Shown piece by piece: positions 40,845 to 49,354 of a stretch of 64,000 nucleotides of DNA. The DNA is from Gemmatimonadaceae bacterium (GTDB lineage Bacteria; Gemmatimonadota; Gemmatimonadetes; Gemmatimonadales; Gemmatimonadaceae): assembly GCA_011525845.1 (NCBI GenBank), contig WYBP01000018.1:1-64000 (forward strand), in the 5' to 3' direction. The notes under the pieces are model-generated. The model was not told where the DNA came from. It searched no databases and was given only the letters and a program-made list of their open reading frames with translations. Each line of letters starts with the position of its first letter. The stretch's first letter is position 1. The position numbers and the translations under genes were made by a program.

Positions 40845-43800
40845 ATGACGCGTGATTGGACGCGTATTTCCCTGAGGATGCTGAGCGTGGTCGTCGCGCT
40901 GGCCGTCACGGCCTCCGTGTCGCTCGCGCAGAGCATGGTCTTCACCGGCAAGGTGACGTCGTCGGGGCAGCCGCTCGGCGGCGCCAGCGTCGGCATCGTC
41001 GAGCTGGGTGTCGGCGCCACCACGGCGACCGACGGCACCTACAGCTTCACCGTCAGCGTCGCGCAGAACGCGGGCCGCTCGGTGACGCTCCGGGCCCGCG
41101 CGCTCGGCTACACCCCGAAGCAGGGGGTGGTGACGCTCGCGGCCGGCTCGGTCGAGAAGGACTTCGATCTCGCCAAGGACGTCCTCAACCTCGAGCAGGT
41201 GGTCGTCACCGGCGTCGGTGACGCGACCTCGACGAAGAAGACCGCGTTCGCGGTCGGCGTCGTGGACGCCTCGCAGATCAAGGAGTCGCCCTCCTCCTCG
41301 CCGCTCGGCAACCTCGCCGGCCGCGTGGCCGGGGCGAGCATCGTGACGACCTCGGGCCAGCCCGGCGCCGCGCCGGCGATCCGGCTCCGGTCCACCACGA
41401 GCCTCACGGGAAGCGCCGATCCGCTCATCATCATCGACGGCACCATCTCGCGCCTCACGCTCGCCGACATCAATACGGAGGACGTCGAGCGGATGGAGAT
41501 CATCAAGGGCGCGGCCGCGAGCTCGCTCTACGGCTCCGACGCCGCGAACGGCGTGGTGCAGATCTTCACCAAGCGCGGCGCGCAGCTGGCGGAAGGGCAG
41601 ACCAGCTTCACGCTCCGCAACGAGTTCGGCCAGAGCTGGCTCCCGAACAAGGTGCCCGGCAACATGGCCCACGAGTACGAGCTGCTCCCGGACGGTGACT
41701 TCGCCCGCGACGCGAACGGCAACCGCATCTCGAAGCCGGACCGCATCGCGAACAACCCGTACCCGGTCTACTACGACCAGCTCGGCCAGGTCTTCCGGCC
41801 CGGCAACTTCATGACGAACTACGTCTCCGTCGGCCAGCGCCGGGGGAGCACGAACTACAACGTCTCCTTCCACAACTCGATGGAGAACGGGGTCCTCGGC
41901 CTCCTCGACGGCTTCAACCGGCAGAACTTCCGGATGAACCTCGACCAGGCGCTGACCGACCAGATCAACTTCTCCGCGGGCGCCTTCTATGGACGCTCGC
42001 ACTCGGACGAGGGGGAGAACGCCGGGATCTTCTTCGGCCTCCGCTTCCTCGAGCCGAACGTGAACCTCCTCGCGCCGAACGCGGACGGCTCGCCGTTCAA
42101 CGCGAACATCAAGCAGCCGCCCCTCTCGGGCAACGTGGTGAACCCGCTCTACGGCCTGGCGAACAACCCCGTGCGCCGCGACCGTGACCGCTTCAACGGC
42201 ACGTTCAAGGTCAACTACAAGCCCCTCACCTGGCTGACCGCCGAGGGGAACGTCAACTACGAGCAGTCCTCGGACGTCTACAAGGACTTCGTGCCGGTGG
42301 GCTTCTCCAACTCCAGCGGCGTGACGGGGGACGGCAGCCTCTTCCAGCAGGCCCGGACGGACCGCACGAGCAACATCGGCGCGACGCTGACCTCCGTGCG
42401 CGAGACGCCCTGGTTCGTCAACACGACCAAGCTGGCGTACGTGTTCGAGGACCAGAACCAGAACACGCTGAGTGTCTTCGCGGACGCCCTGCTGCTGCCG
42501 CGGGTGCCGGAGTTCGGCGCCGCGGACGTGTCCGGGACGATCAACCCGAACTCGAGCACCATCACGATCCGCAACCAGAACCTGTTCGCGATCACCACGT
42601 TCGACATCCGGGACCGCTACATCATCGACGGGCTCGTCCGCCAGGACGCGTCCTCGCTCTTCGGTTCCGAGGCGCGCCGTGCCACGTACAACCGCCTCTC
42701 GGCCGCCTGGCGCGTGTCGGAGGACTTCCAGATCCCGGGCGTGGACGAGTTCAAGCTCCGCGCGTCGTACGGGACGGCCGGCCTGCGCCCGCAGTTCGAT
42801 GCGCAGTACGAGGTCTACAGCCTCACGGGCGGTGGCGTGACGCCGCAGACCCTGGGCAACCAGAACCTGAAGCCCGCCTTCTCCAAGGAAGCGGAGTACG
42901 GGTTCAACGTGAACTTCCTGCAGAACTACACCTTCGAGTACAGCTACTCCGACAAGACGACCAGCGACCAGATCCTCCTGGCGCCCGTCTCGGCGGCGAC
43001 GACCTACCGGTTCCAGTGGACGAACGCCGGCACGCTCTCGGGCAACACGCACGAGATCGCGTTCGGTGCGATCCTGATGTCCACGGGTGACCGCTTCTGG
43101 CGCGTGAACCTCACCGCGGACCGCACCCGGCAGAAGATCGACGCCCTCGGCGTCGCGCCCTTCCTGGCCGGTCCGAACGCCAACACGCAGCTCTTCCGCG
43201 TGGCGGCGGGCCAGACCTTCGGCGTGATCTACGGCTCGAAGTGGATCCGCACCCCCGAGCAGCTGGCGGCATCCATCCAGTCCGGTGTGCTGGGCGGCAC
43301 GGTGGGTGACTACCAGGTGAACGAGGAGGGTTACTACGTCGCGACCGCCACCTGGCGCACCGTGAACGAGCGCCCGCTCAAGGCCTACGACACCACGGGG
43401 AACAGCGTCACGCAGATCGGTGACGTGAACCCCGACTTCAACCTCGCGCTGAACTCGACCTTCCAGTGGAAGGGGCTCTCGTTCAACGCGTTGCTGACGG
43501 CTGTGCAGGGTGGTGACATCTACAACTACACCCGACAGTGGCCGTTCAACGAGCAGCGCGACCCCGTGTACGACCAGCGTGGGAAGCCGGCCGCCGAGCA
43601 GAAGCCGGTGGGCTACTACCAGGCGTTCTACAACAACTTCGACGCCAGCGACTACTTCATCGAGGACGGGTCGTACGTCCGGCTCCGTGAGCTCTCGGTG
43701 AACTGGCAGCTGCCGCGCACCTGGGTGGAGAAGCTGCAGGTCCTGAACTTCGAGAGCGCGCGCGTCGGCCTGGTCGGCCGCAACCTCTGGACGTCCACGA

Positions 43801-43922
43801 ACTACAAGGGGTACGACCCCGACGTGACGGGCCCCTCGGGCAACCCGTTCACCTACCGGGTGGACTACTTCACGTACCCGCAGTTCCGGACGTTCACCTT
43901 CATGTTCGAACTCGGCTTCTAG
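40845..43922 (+). CDS. SusC/RagA-family TonB-dependent outer-membrane receptor
   Basis: 1,025 residues with a signal peptide ending VSLAQ. A carboxypeptidase-regulatory-like domain (about 33-110) is followed by a TonB-box-like NLEQVVVTG. Plug: SSPLGNLAGRVAGASIVTT, RLRSTTSLTGSADPLIIIDG and VERMEIIKGAAASSLYGSDAANGVVQIFTKRG. A long aromatic-rich 22-strand barrel ends FTFMFELGF with terminal Phe. It imports a glycan or peptide with its SusD partner 31 bases downstream. No glycosidase or protease gene is fused to the pair to reveal the substrate. Confidence 0.93.
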   Translation: MTRDWTRISLRMLSVVVALAVTASVSLAQSMVFTGKVTSSGQPLGGASVGIVELGVGATTATDGTYSFTVSVAQNAGRSVTLRARALGYTPKQGVVTLAAGSVEKDFDLAKDVLNLEQVVVTGVGDATSTKKTAFAVGVVDASQIKESPSSSPLGNLAGRVAGASIVTTSGQPGAAPAIRLRSTTSLTGSADPLIIIDGTISRLTLADINTEDVERMEIIKGAAASSLYGSDAANGVVQIFTKRGAQLAEGQTSFTLRNEFGQSWLPNKVPGNMAHEYELLPDGDFARDANGNRISKPDRIANNPYPVYYDQLGQVFRPGNFMTNYVSVGQRRGSTNYNVSFHNSMENGVLGLLDGFNRQNFRMNLDQALTDQINFSAGAFYGRSHSDEGENAGIFFGLRFLEPNVNLLAPNADGSPFNANIKQPPLSGNVVNPLYGLANNPVRRDRDRFNGTFKVNYKPLTWLTAEGNVNYEQSSDVYKDFVPVGFSNSSGVTGDGSLFQQARTDRTSNIGATLTSVRETPWFVNTTKLAYVFEDQNQNTLSVFADALLLPRVPEFGAADVSGTINPNSSTITIRNQNLFAITTFDIRDRYIIDGLVRQDASSLFGSEARRATYNRLSAAWRVSEDFQIPGVDEFKLRASYGTAGLRPQFDAQYEVYSLTGGGVTPQTLGNQNLKPAFSKEAEYGFNVNFLQNYTFEYSYSDKTTSDQILLAPVSAATTYRFQWTNAGTLSGNTHEIAFGAILMSTGDRFWRVNLTADRTRQKIDALGVAPFLAGPNANTQLFRVAAGQTFGVIYGSKWIRTPEQLAASIQSGVLGGTVGDYQVNEEGYYVATATWRTVNERPLKAYDTTGNSVTQIGDVNPDFNLALNSTFQWKGLSFNALLTAVQGGDIYNYTRQWPFNEQRDPVYDQRGKPAAEQKPVGYYQAFYNNFDASDYFIEDGSYVRLRELSVNWQLPRTWVEKLQVLNFESARVGLVGRNLWTSTNYKGYDPDVTGPSGNPFTYRVDYFTYPQFRTFTFMFELGF

Positions 43923-43953
43923 GCCGCGACCCAACAACGAGGAGTTTGACTCT

Positions 43954-45519
43954 ATGCGAATGAAGAATCTCGTTCAGGGGCTTGGCCTCGCCGCCTTGAT
44001 GGCGGTGGCTGGGTGCAAGTCGCTGGACATCACGAATCCGAACGATCCCGACAGCGCGCGTGCGCTCGCCGACCCGGCGGCCATCGAGGCGCTGGCCGGC
44101 GGCGCGGTCCGCGGCTGGATCAACACCTATGAGCAGCTCACGGGTGGCGGGCCGCTGGTCACGCAGGCGCAGACCTACAGCGCCTCGTGGAACAACTTCA
44201 ACATGAACTTCTACTCGTCGATCGACGCGGACGGGACGCGGAACTCGCGCCCCTGGCAGAACGACCCGTCGGCGGCGGCCCGCACGAGCATCGAGGCGTA
44301 CTGGGAGGGCTACTACAGCTCGCTCGGCCTCGCCAACAGCGTGCTCAAGGCGATCCGGGTGAACAACCTGGTGATCAACACGCCGGCGGACACCAAGCGG
44401 GCGGAGACGGTCGCGCAGCTCATGCAGGCGGCGTCCCTGGCCGGCCTGGCCCTGAACTACGACAAGGCGTACATCCTGGACGAGACCAGCGACCTGGGTG
44501 CCCTGACCTATTCGAACCGCAGGGAAGTGCGGGACGCGGCGCTGGCGTCGTTCGACGCCGCGATCACGCTCGCCAACGCGAACACCTTCACGACCCTGGC
44601 CGCGTGGGCCAACGGTCCGACGTACACGAACGTCCAGATCTCGAAGATCGCCAACACCATGGCGGCCTGGCTGCTCGCGAACTGGCCGCGTGATGCGACC
44701 GAGAACGGCACCGTGGACTGGGCGCGTGTGGCCAGCTATGCCTCCAACGGCGTGTCCACCGGCACCCGCTTCGACTTCATCTTCATGGGTGACGGCTGCG
44801 CCTCCTGGTGCGCCGAGATGCTCTACTGGTTCAACGGCGTGGACACGGGCCGGCTCTCGACCCGCGTCGCGACGATGCTCGACCCGTCGCAGGTGCACCC
44901 GTATCCCACCGGCGGCAACCCGCAGCCGAACTCGCCGGACCGCCGCCTCGGCGATGGCTCCTATGGCAACGCCTCCATGATCCCCGGTTTCGGCAACGTG
45001 CCGCGGACGGCGAATGGCGGCTCCGACTTCATGTGGTCGTCGCAGGAGATCTTCAATGCGGCGCGTGGCACGTACCACCAGTCCAACATCGGTCACGTCC
45101 GCTACGACCTGACGGGAACGCAGTCGTCCACCGGTATCTACGGTGGCAACGGCCCCGCGCCCCTCGTCTCGGCCGGCATGAACGACCTGCTGTGGGCGGA
45201 AGCGCTGATCGAGCAGAACACCTCGCTCGCGACGGCGGCGACGCTCATCAACAACACCCGCGTCACCCGCGGTGGCCTCTCGGCCGCCACGGCCGGCGAG
45301 GGTCAGGCCAGCCTGCGCACCAAGCTGCGGTACGAGCAGGAGATCGAGCTGCTCGGCCTCGGTGCGTCGTCGTACTACATGCGCCGGCGCGTGCCGAACG
45401 GCCTCCTCCCCGGAACGCCGCGCGAGATGCCGGTTCCGGCGAAGGAGCTGGGTGTGTTCGCGCAGCCACTGTACACCTGGGGCGGGACGGGCCCGGCGAA
45501 CTCGCCGACGCCTCCCTGA
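43954..45519 (+). CDS. SusD/RagB-family outer-membrane lipoprotein
   Basis: 521 residues with lipobox AVAGC (C21) and an ACGAGGAG ribosome binding site upstream. The TPR-rich SusD features are present: LDITNPNDPD near the mature N-terminus, a helix EAYWEGYYSSLGLANSVLKAI and later LLWAEALIEQNTSLATAATLINNTRVTRGG. It forms the lid over the SusC transporter. Strong hairpins follow, ending the two-gene operon. Confidence 0.9.
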   Translation: MRMKNLVQGLGLAALMAVAGCKSLDITNPNDPDSARALADPAAIEALAGGAVRGWINTYEQLTGGGPLVTQAQTYSASWNNFNMNFYSSIDADGTRNSRPWQNDPSAAARTSIEAYWEGYYSSLGLANSVLKAIRVNNLVINTPADTKRAETVAQLMQAASLAGLALNYDKAYILDETSDLGALTYSNRREVRDAALASFDAAITLANANTFTTLAAWANGPTYTNVQISKIANTMAAWLLANWPRDATENGTVDWARVASYASNGVSTGTRFDFIFMGDGCASWCAEMLYWFNGVDTGRLSTRVATMLDPSQVHPYPTGGNPQPNSPDRRLGDGSYGNASMIPGFGNVPRTANGGSDFMWSSQEIFNAARGTYHQSNIGHVRYDLTGTQSSTGIYGGNGPAPLVSAGMNDLLWAEALIEQNTSLATAATLINNTRVTRGGLSAATAGEGQASLRTKLRYEQEIELLGLGASSYYMRRRVPNGLLPGTPREMPVPAKELGVFAQPLYTWGGTGPANSPTPP

Positions 45520-45532
45520 TCCAGGGGTCGTG

Positions 45533-45566
45533 CCGCCGGTCCGGTCCTTGGACCGGATCCCGGCGG
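45533..45566 (+). terminator. Terminator 1 after susCD
   Basis: CCGCCGG then TCCGGTCC (45533-45547) pairs with GGACCGGA (45550-45557), then CCGGCGG (45560-45566) beyond a 2-base bulge. It starts about 14 bases after the SusD stop. Confidence 0.65.
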
Positions 45567-45578
45567 ACTGAGTAGTAT

Positions 45579-45626
45579 CGAAGGGGGACGAGTTCGACGC
45601 ACCAGCGTCGCCCGCGTCCCCCTTCG
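45579..45626 (+). terminator. Terminator 2 after susCD
   Basis: CGAAGGGGGACG (45579-45590) pairs perfectly with CGTCCCCCTTCG (45615-45626), and an inner GACGC/GCGTC stem (45596-45609) folds inside the loop. It insulates susCD from the plug-only protein gene. Confidence 0.7.
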
Positions 45627-45677
45627 TGTTCCACCCCTGCGTCCCATCCAGGGTCCCATCACCCGATCCCGCTCCAC

Positions 45678-46454
45678 ATGACCCTCCGATCGCTCCTCCG
45701 CCTGCTGCCTGCGCTGCTGCTGGTCTCCGCGTCCGTCGCGGGGGCCCAGTCGTCGCGGCCGGCGGTGCTCAGGGGCACGGTGCTCGACGCCGCCACGGCC
45801 AAGCCGCTCGCCGGCGCCCGCGTGGTGGTGAGCACCACGGGGGCGGTCGTGCAGACGGACTCCGTGGGGAGGTTCGAGATCCGTGGGCTCTCGTCCGGGA
45901 TCGTGCGCTTCTTCTTCACGGCGGAGGGGTTCCCGAACGCGGCGGTGGTGCTCGCCTTCGCGCCGGGGGAGGTGATGGTCCAGCGCTTCGAACTCGACTC
46001 GTCACAGGCGCTGCAGGACTCGCTGAGGCAGAGCATCCAGCCATTGGCGCCCGCCGAGGTCACGGCGGATGCCCCGCGGGGCGTGCGCTACGAGGACTTC
46101 GAGCGGCGGATGAAGACGGGTCGCGGCCAGTACCTCACCTACCAGCAGATCGACTCCAGCGGCTTCGCGAACCTCACCGACGCCGTGCGCGGCATGCGCG
46201 GCGTCGCCGTGGAATGTGGCGGAGGCCGGGGGTGTGTGATCCGCATGGCCCGCGCCAACCAGGGGTGCTATCCGGAGTACATCGTGGATGGCCGGCCGGA
46301 CAACTTCTTCGGGCCGCTGATCGCGGTGCGCGACATCGAGGGGCTCGAGGTCTACACCGGCGGTGCCGACGTGCCGGGGGAGTTCGCGGGGCGGAACGCC
46401 GGGTGTGGCGTGGTGGTGATCTGGACGAAGTCCGGTCCGCGCAAGCAGCCGTAG
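45678..46454 (+). CDS. Plug-only TonB-receptor-like protein with CarboxypepD_reg domain
   Basis: 258 residues with signal peptide ending SVAGAQ. A carboxypeptidase-regulatory-like beta-sandwich (LRGTVLDAATAKPLAGARVVV, about 30-110) is followed by a plug-like domain (LTDAVRGMRGVAV, PEYIVDGRPDNFF, VRDIEGLEVYTGGADVPGEF, GVVVIWTK). There is no barrel, so it cannot be a transporter by itself. Similar plug-only proteins occur across Gemmatimonadota, and this one may be a stable family rather than a decayed gene. Four cysteines in the plug (about 177-232) may form disulfides. Confidence 0.8.
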   Translation: MTLRSLLRLLPALLLVSASVAGAQSSRPAVLRGTVLDAATAKPLAGARVVVSTTGAVVQTDSVGRFEIRGLSSGIVRFFFTAEGFPNAAVVLAFAPGEVMVQRFELDSSQALQDSLRQSIQPLAPAEVTADAPRGVRYEDFERRMKTGRGQYLTYQQIDSSGFANLTDAVRGMRGVAVECGGGRGCVIRMARANQGCYPEYIVDGRPDNFFGPLIAVRDIEGLEVYTGGADVPGEFAGRNAGCGVVVIWTKSGPRKQP

Positions 46455-46475
46455 TCGTTCACCGAGGGTCGGTGC

Positions 46476-46518
46476 AAGCACGAGGGGCACCGCGCCGGGC
46501 GCGGTGCCCCTCGTGCTT
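46476..46518. terminator. Long perfect bidirectional terminator
   Basis: A 21-base-pair perfect stem: 46476-46496 with 46498-46518, separated by one base. It lies between the convergent plug-only and M14 peptidase genes and starts AAG and ends CTT, giving A/T-flanked ends on both strands. Confidence 0.8.
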
Positions 46519-46563
46519 CCATCCCTCGCGAGCCGCTGGCGGCACGCGAGCCCGACCTGACGC

Positions 46564-49320
46564 CTAGAACGACGTCCCGAGCAGCATCGCGTTCAGCACG
46601 AGCCGGTCGAGCGCGCGCCACCAGGCGCGGAACATCGGCTCGTTGGCGAACATCACGAGGTTCCCGCTCCCCACGCGCTCCTGCGTGATGAGCGTGCTCC
46701 CCTTGAGCAGGCGCTCGCTGTTGTCGGGGAAGACGAACCCGCCGCGGCGCAGCGTGCCGGTGGTGGGGAAGACGGCCACGTTCCCGCCGTCCTTGGAGAG
46801 GGTGTAGAAGCTGCTGCCCCCCATGAGCACGGTGGAGCGCTGCTGCGAGAGCCCCAGCGTGAGCCAGTGCTTGAGGTCGAAGACCACGTCGAAGTGGCTC
46901 CCGGGGAGGTCGGCGATATCGTCCGCGCAGCTGTTCGGGCTCTGCGCAGCGCGCAGTGAGTCGAGCGGAGCCTGCGTGGCGGGCGCGGCCTTGTAGTCCT
47001 TCTTCTCCTCGCACTGGATGCGGCGCACCGAGGTCATCCCCACGTCCTCCCGCGCGACCCACCCCGTGGCGCCGCCGAAGGTGATCAGCACGCCACCCCC
47101 CTGCACCCAGCTCTTGAGCGCCTCCCCCTTCCCGAGCCGGGAGACGTTCCCGTTGGGGATGATGATCACGTTGAACGCCGAGAGGTTCCCCGAGAGCGCG
47201 TCGGAGGAGATGGGGGTGAAGCGGAGCCCGTAGCGCTGCTCCAGCGTCCACCAGATCGCGCCGTAGCTCGTCTGCGAGATCCCCGTCTCGCCCACCAGGG
47301 CGATCCGCGGCTCCTTGAGCGAGACCACGACGCCGGACCCCGTGCCGTACTGCAGCGTCTCGGGGAAGGCGGTCGAGACCCCGCGCACCTCGACCCCCGC
47401 CTCCTTCGCGAGGGCGTCGATGCGCGCGGCCATCGTGGCGTCGTTGCGCGAGACGCGCGCGACCCAGGTGCCGCGCGGCCAGACGGTGGTGCCGGTCTGG
47501 ATCTGCTCCGCGGCGATCGCGATCCGGTACCCCTCCTGCAGGAGCCGGCCGGCGATCTTGGCCGCGCCGTCGCGATCGTTGCGCCAGAGGTAGGACGACG
47601 ACGCGCCCATCCCCTCGACGATCCCGCCGCTGATCGCGTGCGGCAGCACCTCGCCGTTGACGCGCACGCCGTTGGCGAGCGAGAGGAGCTCACCCTGCAT
47701 GGCGGGCGCATCCTCGGTCCAGTAGGCCTCCACGCCGAACGCCACCGGGAGCGCCCACGCCGAGACGTCGTAGAACTCGTAGCCCTCGGTGTCGTTGCTG
47801 TTGCGCGAGCGGGTCTTGTTGTGCGCGAACTTCTCGTACTGGTTCTTCGCGAACACCGGGTCGAGCTCCGGGTCCGCCTCGAGCACCGCCTTGGCGACCT
47901 TCCCCTGCGGCTGGGCGAGGTCCACCACGTAGCTGCCGGCGGGGAAGGTCCGGGAGGCCGTGCCGTCGGCGTTGTAGCTGCGCGCCCGGGCGCTCGTGTG
48001 CGGCGCCGTGGTCCGGCTCACCTCCACGCCGGCCCGCATGAGCGCGGCGGCCAGCTCGGCCGCGCGCGCGGGATCGCTCCCCGGGAGGAAGACGACGCGC
48101 TTCATCGTGCCCGTGCGGCCGTCGGAGACCGCCTTGGCGCGGAACGCGGCGTAGTCGCGGACCATCTCGCGCGCGCCGCGGGCCGAGGTCTCGAACGTCG
48201 CGATCGCGGCCTCGTAGTGCTTGGAGATGCCGTCGCGGAGCGAGAGGAGGGTGCCGTCCTCGCGCCGCTTGAGGAGGGCGGGCCCGCCGTCGGTCTCGTA
48301 GGTGGTGCCCATCGCGCCGTTGAGCGCCGGCCAGGAGTCGTAGTAGCCGGGATAGTACAGGTCGAAGTTGTCGCGCACGTAGTAGAGCCAGCCGAACTTG
48401 TCGAACGCCGCGGCGTTCCCCTTCCCGATCATCTCGGCCCACTTCACCGGCCAGCCGGAGATGTTCGCGTTCACCGGCCGCGCGGCGGGCGCCATGTAGA
48501 ACGTCGACGTGTAGCCGTGCAGGTCGGCGGCGACCATCGGGTGCCACTTGAGCATCCCCCCCGTGATGGCCTGCACCTCCTTCTGCGTCATCGCCATCAG
48601 GTCGCGGTTCATGTCGAACCGGTAGTGGTTGAAGCGCCCCGAGATGGTCCAGGGCTGGCCGCGCTGCTGCTCGATGGCCTGCCGTTCCGGGCTCCCGACG
48701 GCGATCGAGTTGCTCCAGACCGCGAAGCGCTCGTGGCCGTCGGGGTTGGAGCTCGGGTTGATCACGACGATCGCGTCCTTGAGGAGCGCGAGCGTGGCCG
48801 GGTTCTCCGTCGCCGCGAAGTGGTAGAGGAGCTGCATCGAGGCCTCGAAGCCCGGCACCTCGTCGCCATGCACTGAACCATTGAACCAGACCACGGCCGG
48901 CGTGCGGGCGATCACGGCGTCGAGCTGTGCCTGCGTCGCGCCCCGCGGGTCGGCGATGCGGTCGAGGTCGGCGCGGATGGCGTCGAGCCGCGCGATGTTC
49001 TCCGGCGTCGAGACGAGGTAGATGCGCATGGTGCGGCGCTCGTTCGTGACGCCGATCTGCTCCACGCGCACGCGGTCGCGCCCGGCCTCGGCGATCGCCA
49101 GGAGGACCCGCTCCTGGTTGGCGTACTGCGTGTGCCAGCTCCCCACGTCGTACCCGAGGATCGACTCGGGGCGGGGGATCGCCGTGCGGTACGGGCCCTT
49201 GGCGTAGAAGGAGAAGTCGCGGTCGTCGCGGAGGGAGTCGACCGGCGTGCGCTGCTGCGCCCCGAGAGACGGCGTGAGCAGGAGCGGCAGGAGCAGCGCG
49301 AGCAGGAGGCGTCGGATCAT
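46564..49320 (-). CDS. Secreted M14-family zinc carboxypeptidase
   Basis: 918 residues from ATG 49320 with a signal peptide ending PSLGAQ; the frame extends upstream without signal character. The M14 zinc site is present: H151-x-x-E154 in SVHGDEVPG and H268 in DLHGYTS. Substrate-binding N238-R239 are in DMNRD, and the likely catalytic Glu is in TYETDGG (E342). The C-terminal half carries class-I glutamine-amidotransferase-like segments (VIIPNGNVSRLG, GGGVLITFGGATG). Large M14 proteins with this C-terminal extension are common in Gemmatimonadota and Bacteroidota. Its substrate is unknown, possibly peptides or cell-wall fragments. Confidence 0.88.
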   Translation of the reverse strand: MIRRLLLALLLPLLLTPSLGAQQRTPVDSLRDDRDFSFYAKGPYRTAIPRPESILGYDVGSWHTQYANQERVLLAIAEAGRDRVRVEQIGVTNERRTMRIYLVSTPENIARLDAIRADLDRIADPRGATQAQLDAVIARTPAVVWFNGSVHGDEVPGFEASMQLLYHFAATENPATLALLKDAIVVINPSSNPDGHERFAVWSNSIAVGSPERQAIEQQRGQPWTISGRFNHYRFDMNRDLMAMTQKEVQAITGGMLKWHPMVAADLHGYTSTFYMAPAARPVNANISGWPVKWAEMIGKGNAAAFDKFGWLYYVRDNFDLYYPGYYDSWPALNGAMGTTYETDGGPALLKRREDGTLLSLRDGISKHYEAAIATFETSARGAREMVRDYAAFRAKAVSDGRTGTMKRVVFLPGSDPARAAELAAALMRAGVEVSRTTAPHTSARARSYNADGTASRTFPAGSYVVDLAQPQGKVAKAVLEADPELDPVFAKNQYEKFAHNKTRSRNSNDTEGYEFYDVSAWALPVAFGVEAYWTEDAPAMQGELLSLANGVRVNGEVLPHAISGGIVEGMGASSSYLWRNDRDGAAKIAGRLLQEGYRIAIAAEQIQTGTTVWPRGTWVARVSRNDATMAARIDALAKEAGVEVRGVSTAFPETLQYGTGSGVVVSLKEPRIALVGETGISQTSYGAIWWTLEQRYGLRFTPISSDALSGNLSAFNVIIIPNGNVSRLGKGEALKSWVQGGGVLITFGGATGWVAREDVGMTSVRRIQCEEKKDYKAAPATQAPLDSLRAAQSPNSCADDIADLPGSHFDVVFDLKHWLTLGLSQQRSTVLMGGSSFYTLSKDGGNVAVFPTTGTLRRGGFVFPDNSERLLKGSTLITQERVGSGNLVMFANEPMFRAWWRALDRLVLNAMLLGTSF

Positions 49321-49354
49321 CGGATGCGGGGTGGACGGGGGGACGGGCTGGCGG

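Noticed and set aside
45678-46454. Pseudogene call for the plug-only protein
   Set aside because: It has an intact start, signal peptide and a well-placed terminator, with no internal stop or barrel remnant downstream.
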